Assembly (NCBI GenBank): GCA_030628245.1
Contig: DAOVRI010000052.1
Location: 1 to 10,561, forward strand
Direction of reading: 5' to 3'
DNA from: Dehalococcoidales bacterium
GTDB taxonomy: Bacteria; Chloroflexota; Dehalococcoidia; Dehalococcoidales; RBG-16-60-22
Length of the DNA stretch: 10,561 bases
Position 1 is the stretch's first letter. Every line of letters begins with the position of its first letter. The position numbers and the translations under genes were made by a program. Under the pieces are notes generated by a model. It saw nothing but the letters and a program-made list of their open reading frames with translations, was not told the origin of the DNA and made no database searches. Shown one piece after another: positions 6,477 to 10,561 of this stretch.

Positions 6477-6489
6477 GAAGGGCAACCGC

Positions 6490-7347
6490 ATGAAGATAGA
6501 TTTACACATTCATACCAGCACCGGTTCCGACGGTAATCTATCTGTTGAGGAGGTCCTCAGGGAAGCCCGGAAAAGGAAACTCGATTTAATATCAATTACC
6601 GACCACGACTCCATCGACGCTCAGGCAAAAGCCATCACCCTGGCTAAAGAGCACGGTATAGCCTATGTTACCGGGATAGAATTAAATGTGACCTTCAGCT
6701 CCCCCGGCGGCAAGTCCGTTTCGCTTGATTTCTTGGGATACTGTTTTGATATAAACGACCAGTCGTTGCGTAACAAGCTCCAGTTGATGCGGAAACACCG
6801 GGAAGACAGGGCAAGCCAGATTCTGAAAAAGCTGAATATTGAGTTCGATAAAGAAAATATCCCGAGATTTACTGAGAGAGACCTGGAGGAGATACAGGCA
6901 AGCGTTGACGGCACCCTGGGCCGACCCCATATCGCCGACTACCTCATAACAAAGGGGATTGTCGGCAACCGGCAGGAAGCCTTCGATAGATATTTAGTAA
7001 AATGCGATGTGCCCAAGTACCCGCTGACGCTGCCCGAGGCCTCGGAGCTTATCAGGAACGCCGGCGGCAGGCTGGTGCTGGCCCACCCCAACAACCCCAA
7101 CGGCACCTCTTTGATAAGCCTGACCACTGATTTGAAAGAGCAGACGGAGATTATTCAGGAACATATGCTGGATTATATCGACGGCGTAGAGTGCTGGCAC
7201 TCCCGGAATGACGCCGCCACCACGGCCCACTATATTGAGTTCTGTCAGAAGAATAACCTGCTCATGACCGGCGGCAGCGACTGCCATCAGAAGCCAATCA
7301 TACTCGGTACGGTGGATGTGCCCGACTTCGTGGCGGGGCAGTTCTAA
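6490..7347 (+). CDS. PHP-domain metal-dependent phosphoesterase
   Basis: The 285-aa protein is a PHP (polymerase and histidinol phosphatase) fold hydrolase of the COG0613/YciV-like group, which includes 3',5'-nucleotide bisphosphate phosphatase and RNase AM. The metal ligands are all visible in order: DLHIHT (4-9: His6, His8), SDG (Asp14), ITDHD (36-40: His39), GIE (Glu64), GRPHIAD (144-150: His147), AHP (His199), CWHS (His237) and GSDCH (262-266: Asp264, His266). A complete set predicts an active trinuclear enzyme. The insertion at 90-140 is typical of this group. The exact substrate (nucleotide bisphosphate or RNA 5' end) is not decidable here. AGAAGG lies 8 bases before the ATG. It is the last gene of the plus-strand run and ends 4 bases from the convergent dut gene. 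Confidence 0.88.
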   Translation: MKIDLHIHTSTGSDGNLSVEEVLREARKRKLDLISITDHDSIDAQAKAITLAKEHGIAYVTGIELNVTFSSPGGKSVSLDFLGYCFDINDQSLRNKLQLMRKHREDRASQILKKLNIEFDKENIPRFTERDLEEIQASVDGTLGRPHIADYLITKGIVGNRQEAFDRYLVKCDVPKYPLTLPEASELIRNAGGRLVLAHPNNPNGTSLISLTTDLKEQTEIIQEHMLDYIDGVECWHSRNDAATTAHYIEFCQKNNLLMTGGSDCHQKPIILGTVDVPDFVAGQF

Positions 7348-7351
7348 TCCC

Positions 7352-7861
7352 CTAAATATTCTCCCCCTGGTAGACCCCGTTATAGCCTTCCGAATCACCG
7401 GTCAGTTCAAAGAAAACGAGCTGCGTTATCCGGGCATTCTTCTCCACCCGGAAGCCCCGGTAATTATAGACCACCAGCAGAGACTGCGAGCGCCCCTCGT
7501 ACCCGGCATCCCAGACCGCCGTGCCCACGGTAACGCCGCAGCGCAGCAGGCTCGACCGCGGCCGACCCAGCGCCATGATGTTCTTCGGCAGGTGCACAAT
7601 CTCGTTATAGGTGATGATATAGATGCCGGGCACCAGCTCGATGGAACCTATCCCGTCGAATACCAGCGGGGATAAATCAGAAACAACCCTCTGGCTGTTG
7701 GCCGCCGTTATCCTCCCCGCCGACTGCGGTACGGCCACGTCGCGCAGGGTAAGGTCGAAGCCGTTGGCCTGCACCTGCTCATCGAGGTCAATCCAGCCCT
7801 CAACCAGCGGGGGGTCCTGCTTTATCAAACGGATTATATCCTGTCCCGAAAGGACCGCCAT
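7352..7861 (-). CDS. dut: Deoxyuridine 5'-triphosphate nucleotidohydrolase, Dcd-fold type
   Basis: A 169-aa member of the dCTP deaminase/dUTPase fold. GRPRSSLLRCG (99-109) is the phosphate-binding RSS motif, VWDAGYEG (116-123) holds the catalytic-site Asp118, and NGVYQGEN closes the C-terminus. In dCTP deaminases the strand after this has a catalytic Glu (TLELxN type). Here the aligned position is Val130 in SLLVVYN, so deamination is unlikely and dUTP hydrolysis to dUMP is expected. Automated tools may label it dcd. WDAGYEG with a two-residue longer loop resembles the archaeal-style dUTPases. GGGGAG lies 5 bases before the ATG (complement of 7867-7872). It keeps dUTP out of DNA and feeds dTMP synthesis. 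Its 3' end faces the PHP gene with no visible terminator. Confidence 0.85.
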   Translation of the reverse strand: MAVLSGQDIIRLIKQDPPLVEGWIDLDEQVQANGFDLTLRDVAVPQSAGRITAANSQRVVSDLSPLVFDGIGSIELVPGIYIITYNEIVHLPKNIMALGRPRSSLLRCGVTVGTAVWDAGYEGRSQSLLVVYNYRGFRVEKNARITQLVFFELTGDSEGYNGVYQGENI

Positions 7862-7918
7862 TTACACTCCCCTCTCCGAGGATGTTTAGCAACGGTTTGT
7901 TATTCCCGACCACTAATT

Positions 7919-8007
7919 GTCATTCCAGCGAAAGCTGGAATCCAGTCGGGTGAATACGGGGTCTGGATTCTCGGGTCAAGCCTTCAGGCTGAAGCCCGAG
8001 AATGACA
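7919..8007. repeat. REP/MITE-like paired-hairpin element with terminal inverted repeats
   Basis: Terminal TGTCATTC (7919-7926) is mirrored by GAATGACA (8000-8007). Inside are two hairpins: 7922-7929 with 7934-7941 (8 bp, loop GAAA) and 7967-7975 with 7995-8003 (9 bp) enclosing a second small stem around 7979-7990. The CATTCCAGCGAAAGCTGGAATCCAG style is a widely scattered intergenic palindrome type. No coding capacity. It sits between the end of the AOR-MoaD operon and dut, and may act as a transcription buffer. Confidence 0.75.
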
Positions 8008-8141
8008 TTATTATACAATTTGTCCCCTATATCAGGGTCCCTCTCTTTTTCCAGCCCGCCAGTCTTTACGCCTCTTGACGAAGTTGTTCCAGTGCTCTTT
8101 GCCGCCGGGGGCAAGTGGTGTTAGCCACCCCGCCCCGTATT
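8008..8141. other. Non-coding gap with GC-rich hairpin downstream of the MoaD-like gene
   Basis: No convincing gene is seen. A GC-rich imperfect hairpin (8108-8112 with 8132-8136, and 8115-8118 with 8125-8128) begins 6 bases after the MoaD-like stop on the minus strand. It lacks a following T-run, so it is at best a weak or factor-dependent terminator. Short open frames here show no recognisable protein. Confidence 0.45.
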
Positions 8142-8423
8142 TTACCCGCCGGTAACGGGCACAAGCAGGGCGATACGGTCGCCGGGGTGCAGCTGAAAGT
8201 CCATGCCGTCATAGTAGAAGTTACCGTTAATATTGAACTTGTAATTCTCTTCCAGCCGGTCCTGGCCGGTACGAATGACCGGTCCTTCCAGCGAGGGTAC
8301 TTTTTCCCTGAGCGCGACGACGACTTCCGCCATACCGGCCCCATCGCTGAGCTCAACCTCCACCTCACGGAGAGTGGTTATTTCATAGGGTAATCCGTAC
8401 ATATATATGAGGCATTTAAACAT
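8142..8423 (-). CDS. MoaD/ThiS-family ubiquitin-like sulfur carrier protein
   Basis: A 93-aa beta-grasp protein ending in VPVTGG. The C-terminal Gly-Gly is the site that is adenylated and thiocarboxylated in MoaD/ThiS proteins, and HPGDRIALLVPVTGG is the family signature. It is somewhat longer than classical MoaD (about 80 aa), with an insertion around 50-72. I chose the ATG at 8423 because GGAG (complement of 8432-8435) lies 8 bases before it. The ATG at 8429 is only 2 bases from that site, and the 122-aa reading overlaps the AOR gene. It follows the AOR stop by 16 bases on the same strand, so it is likely dedicated to tungsto/molybdopterin dithiolene formation for that enzyme. A general Moco role is possible. 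Confidence 0.85.
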   Translation of the reverse strand: MFKCLIYMYGLPYEITTLREVEVELSDGAGMAEVVVALREKVPSLEGPVIRTGQDRLEENYKFNINGNFYYDGMDFQLHPGDRIALLVPVTGG

Positions 8424-8431
8424 AGTCATAT

Positions 8432-8435
8432 CTCC
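8432..8435 (-). promoter_or_regulatory. Ribosome binding site deciding the MoaD-like start
   Basis: GGAG on the minus strand is 8 bases upstream of the ATG at 8423 but only 2 bases from the ATG at 8429, favouring the shorter protein. Confidence 0.55.
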
Positions 8436-8439
8436 AGTG

Positions 8440-10278
8440 CTATTGTCCGGGCCCGCCCGGTCCCATCCTGGGCATTTTATCCGGAGGCCATAGCTCTTCC
8501 GCTTCAGCATTCAGGCCCAGTTCCAGCAGTTTATTACGGCTGGGAACGGTAGTTATGCGGTCCCAGTCCAGAGCGCCGAGGTGCCACCACGCCTCCGCCT
8601 CGACGTCCGAAGTCACGCCGGCGAGCGGCCCATCCGTCAGGGGAGGCCGGCCGATTATTCTACCGTGCAGGTAGTGCTTCAGGGGATTGATACCTTCACG
8701 AAGGTTAAAGAGGTGCCGCATATTGCCAATCCTCTCGCCTGCCTTGAGCAGTTCCTCCATGGAACAGTCCCAGCCGGTCACGGCGGCCATCATTCTCTGA
8801 GTATAGGGACCACGAGCGGACGGCCACTGGAAAATAATCATGCAGGTACCCATGGCGTTGTTGAGGTGGCTTATAAAGCTGGCAGGGCCGAAAGCCTGGG
8901 TGTGGCGGCCGGGGGTAGCATTCATCCAGTACATGGCCGCGGACGGCATACCGGCGAACTGGTGACCGGCGACCTTGGGGTCGTGCATGCCTAATTCCTG
9001 ACCACCGGCGTGCACGGCGAACTTCTCAGCCCCCCTGCCGATTTTCTCGGCGGCTATTTTTACTCCATCGGCAAGGATATCACCGAAGCCCTCGCGCTTC
9101 ACCATCTTCTCCACCAAAGCCACCAGGGCCCGGTGATTGCCCCAGTTGAGTTCAATGCCATCGGTATCCTTCTTGGTGATAATACCGTTCTCATAACACT
9201 CCATGGCAAAGGCGACGATGGTACCGGCCGAGATGGTATCCATCCCATAAGCATTGCAGAGGTGATTAGCCATATTTATCGACTCTACGTTGGTATTACC
9301 GCAGTTCGCCCCGAAAGCACCGATAGTCTCGTATTCCAGCCTCTGAGTACCCGCCGGGTACTTATATTCGCCGGTGCCCGCTTTCAGGCTGCCTTTACAG
9401 GCAGCCGGACAGCGCCAGCAGCCGAATCGCTTATCCAGGTTGGCGATGACATGGTCTTTATTGAGACCGGAGACATCGGGCACATCGTTAACGCCGACGC
9501 CGCCCCAGTTATTGACCGGAGTATCGCCGCTGTGGGCCGACATATCGCCGTGAGAGCCGGTACCATACATGTGAAAGTGCTCCATGAATCCCTTCAAATC
9601 TTCAATATGCTCTTTTCGCAGTCGATTAGCCGTCTCGATATCGGCGATGGGTACTTTCATATTTCCCCTGGCGACAACCGCCTTGAGCTTCTTGGAGCCC
9701 ATGACGGCCCCCAACCCCGAGCGTCCGGCGGCGTCTCCTTTATGAGTGATGATACCTGCAACGAGAGAGAGCTTTTCCCCGGCCGGGCCGATGCAGATGA
9801 CTTTAGCCACGCCGCCGTGCTCTGCCCTCAGCGCGTCCTCGGTGAAATAGGTGTCCTTTCCCCAGAGGTGGGTAGCATCTCTCAGTTCCGCCTTGCCATC
9901 GTCGATAAATAGATAAACCGGCTTTTCCGAGATGCCGGTGAAGAACACGCCGTCATAGCCGGCAAACTTGAGGTAAGGGCCGAAGTGACCCCCCGAATTG
10001 GCGTCTCCCCAGCCGCCGGTGAGCGGCGACTTGGCCACCGCCTGGTAGCGGGCTCCCCCTATGGCGGGACTGCCGGTGAGCGGGCCGGTAATCAAGGCAA
10101 AGATATTATCCGGTCCGAGCGGGTCTACGCCGGCCTTCTGGCGGTCGTAAAGAATCCTGGCCCCGATGCCGTAGCCCCCGATGTATTTACGGTAGAAACT
10201 CTCATCCGGCGTCTCTTCCGTCATCTTCCCGGTGGAAAGGTCCACGAACAGGAGCTTTCCCATGTATCCTCCAGCCAT
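8440..10278 (-). CDS. aor: Aldehyde:ferredoxin oxidoreductase (tungsten/molybdopterin enzyme)
   Basis: A 612-aa member of the AOR family, usual length about 600-620. These enzymes oxidise aldehydes to acids (or run in reverse) with ferredoxin, using a bis-tungstopterin and one [4Fe-4S] cluster, in the cytoplasm of anaerobes. The N-terminal GYMGKLLFVDLSTG (4-17) and the GITHKGDAAGRSGLGAVMGSK-like region around 175-196 are typical. Cluster ligands are Cys287, Cys290 and Cys294 (GCWRCPAAC) plus Cys479 in GTCMIIF. EYETIGAFGANC (315-326), HDPK (432-435) and FNLREGI (524-530) are pterin-site blocks. The ATG at 10278 follows AAGGAG by 6-7 bases; an ATG at 10263 with GGAGG is an alternative. The aldehyde substrate is unknown. 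It is transcribed from the promoter at 10327-10355 with the MoaD-like gene downstream. Confidence 0.93.
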   Translation of the reverse strand: MAGGYMGKLLFVDLSTGKMTEETPDESFYRKYIGGYGIGARILYDRQKAGVDPLGPDNIFALITGPLTGSPAIGGARYQAVAKSPLTGGWGDANSGGHFGPYLKFAGYDGVFFTGISEKPVYLFIDDGKAELRDATHLWGKDTYFTEDALRAEHGGVAKVICIGPAGEKLSLVAGIITHKGDAAGRSGLGAVMGSKKLKAVVARGNMKVPIADIETANRLRKEHIEDLKGFMEHFHMYGTGSHGDMSAHSGDTPVNNWGGVGVNDVPDVSGLNKDHVIANLDKRFGCWRCPAACKGSLKAGTGEYKYPAGTQRLEYETIGAFGANCGNTNVESINMANHLCNAYGMDTISAGTIVAFAMECYENGIITKKDTDGIELNWGNHRALVALVEKMVKREGFGDILADGVKIAAEKIGRGAEKFAVHAGGQELGMHDPKVAGHQFAGMPSAAMYWMNATPGRHTQAFGPASFISHLNNAMGTCMIIFQWPSARGPYTQRMMAAVTGWDCSMEELLKAGERIGNMRHLFNLREGINPLKHYLHGRIIGRPPLTDGPLAGVTSDVEAEAWWHLGALDWDRITTVPSRNKLLELGLNAEAEELWPPDKMPRMGPGGPGQ

Positions 10279-10326
10279 TGTCTGCTCCTTTCAATAAATC
10301 AACAAATTTTTTCTACGATTCCCAAA

Positions 10327-10355
10327 ATTCTACCACTGGCCCAGTTTCGGGTCAA
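10327..10355 (-). promoter_or_regulatory. Sigma70-type promoter of the aor-moaD-like operon
   Basis: On the minus strand TTGACC (10355-10350) and TAGAAT (10332-10327) are exactly 17 bp apart, each one base from consensus. The start would be near 10320, giving a leader of about 42 nt before the ATG at 10278. The leader is AT-rich with no obvious hairpin or riboswitch. Confidence 0.7.
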
Positions 10356-10387
10356 TGAAAAAACGGGGGAAAACAGGCTCGCGCTGT

Positions 10388-10561
10388 CTATAAAAATGCA
10401 GTCATGCCTGTCTGAGAGGTATCGTAACCGCCCGCTTTATTAACTACCTCTTTAAATTCCTCGCTGACCACCGTTTCGAGCAAGGGAGCCAGCAGCTTGC
10501 TCCGGTAGCTGGCGATCGGTATTACCAGGTCGTACCTTTCCCGGAACAACGGCAGGAAATC
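10388..10561 (-). CDS. C-terminal fragment of a PBP-like (substrate-binding) domain protein, truncated by window edge
   Basis: The last 57 codons of a minus-strand gene run in from the window edge to a TAG at 10390-10388. The visible part reads DFLPLFRERYDLVIPIASYR, then a helical segment with LLAPLLETVVSEEFKEVV, and ends GGYDTSQTGMTAFL. This matches the C-terminal end of the PBP-like domain (COG1910/PF12727) found alone, on MoeA-like molybdopterin proteins, or on LysR/ModE-type regulators; the closing GGYDTSxTG is characteristic. Placement 110 bases upstream of aor on the same strand supports a molybdenum/tungsten cofactor or uptake role. Which fusion it belongs to cannot be seen. The strong aor promoter in the gap suggests separate transcription. 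Confidence 0.75.
   Translation of the reverse strand, partial: DFLPLFRERYDLVIPIASYRSKLLAPLLETVVSEEFKEVVNKAGGYDTSQTGMTAFL

Noticed and set aside
7955..7985. TTGACC-17-TATTCA promoter-like pair on the minus strand upstream of dut
   Set aside because: The -35 is good, but the -10 matches only three consensus bases and lacks the final T. It also lies within the hairpin element, so it is likely chance.
7920..8114. 64-codon minus-strand frame through the repeat
   Set aside because: Made mostly of repeat DNA with palindromic bias and no family resemblance.
8066..8368. 100-codon minus-strand frame overlapping the MoaD-like gene
   Set aside because: Out of frame with the clear beta-grasp protein ending in Gly-Gly. 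The tail beyond 8142 shows no known domain.
9010..9912. 300-codon plus-strand open frame inside aor
   Set aside because: The opposite strand encodes the AOR cluster ligands and pterin motifs. The plus-strand translation is low-information sequence with no good ribosome binding site.
1..10561. CRISPR arrays, tRNA, rRNA, transposases, integrases
   Set aside because: Read for these on both strands; no regularly spaced direct repeats, cloverleaf-like sequence or mobile-element enzyme motifs were seen.

Overview
The window reads as chromosomal DNA from an anaerobic bacterium. The gene mix best fits a Dehalococcoidia-type Chloroflexota, although no 16S or other marker gene is present, so this is inference from content. 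The mix is a tungsten-type aldehyde:ferredoxin oxidoreductase with its own MoaD-like protein, a short MetE-type methyltransferase, DUF169 and DUF6485 proteins, an archaeal-style Dcd-fold dUTPase, and GC-rich CDSs separated by small palindromic intergenic repeats. Most genes are clearly GC-rich; one (1784-2536) is AT-rich and looks imported.

Layout. (1) 1-747: the 3' part of mtnA, then a bidirectional terminator. (2) 748-943: a compact regulatory patch with two divergent sigma70-like promoters. One matches both consensus hexamers exactly but points straight into the terminator; the other serves the DUF169 gene (944-1696). (3) 1697-1783: a double-hairpin repeat whose last bases act as the ribosome binding site of the AT-rich orphan gene (1784-2536). 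(4) 2523-4652: mtnP, a short MetE-like methyltransferase and a cysteine-rich DUF6485 protein in a tightly packed operon. With mtnA these form a methionine/5'-methylthioadenosine theme. (5) 4670-7347: a tiny Lys-rich ORF, an APH-fold kinase-like protein, an AAA_33 P-loop kinase and a PHP-domain phosphoesterase. The first two enzymes are usually one fused protein and are here separated by a single in-frame stop. (6) Minus strand, 7352-10561: dut (convergent with the PHP gene), a palindromic repeat region, and an AOR-MoaD-like operon from a strong promoter at 10327-10355. At the edge lies the C-terminal end of a PBP-like domain of the kind found in molybdenum/tungsten cofactor proteins.

How the genes fit together. 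MtnP cleaves 5'-methylthioadenosine to adenine and methylthioribose-1-phosphate, and MtnA isomerises the latter. The MetE-like protein may make or handle methionine using a non-folate methyl donor. The minus-strand genes at the right end form a tungsto/molybdopterin enzyme unit. The most notable items are the perfect promoter feeding a terminator about 15 bases downstream of the expected start, the AT-rich gene spliced between a repeat and the mtnP ribosome binding site, the one-stop split of the APH/AAA kinase pair, and the Trp in that kinase's Walker A motif. I see no CRISPR array, tRNA, rRNA, transposase or integrase.
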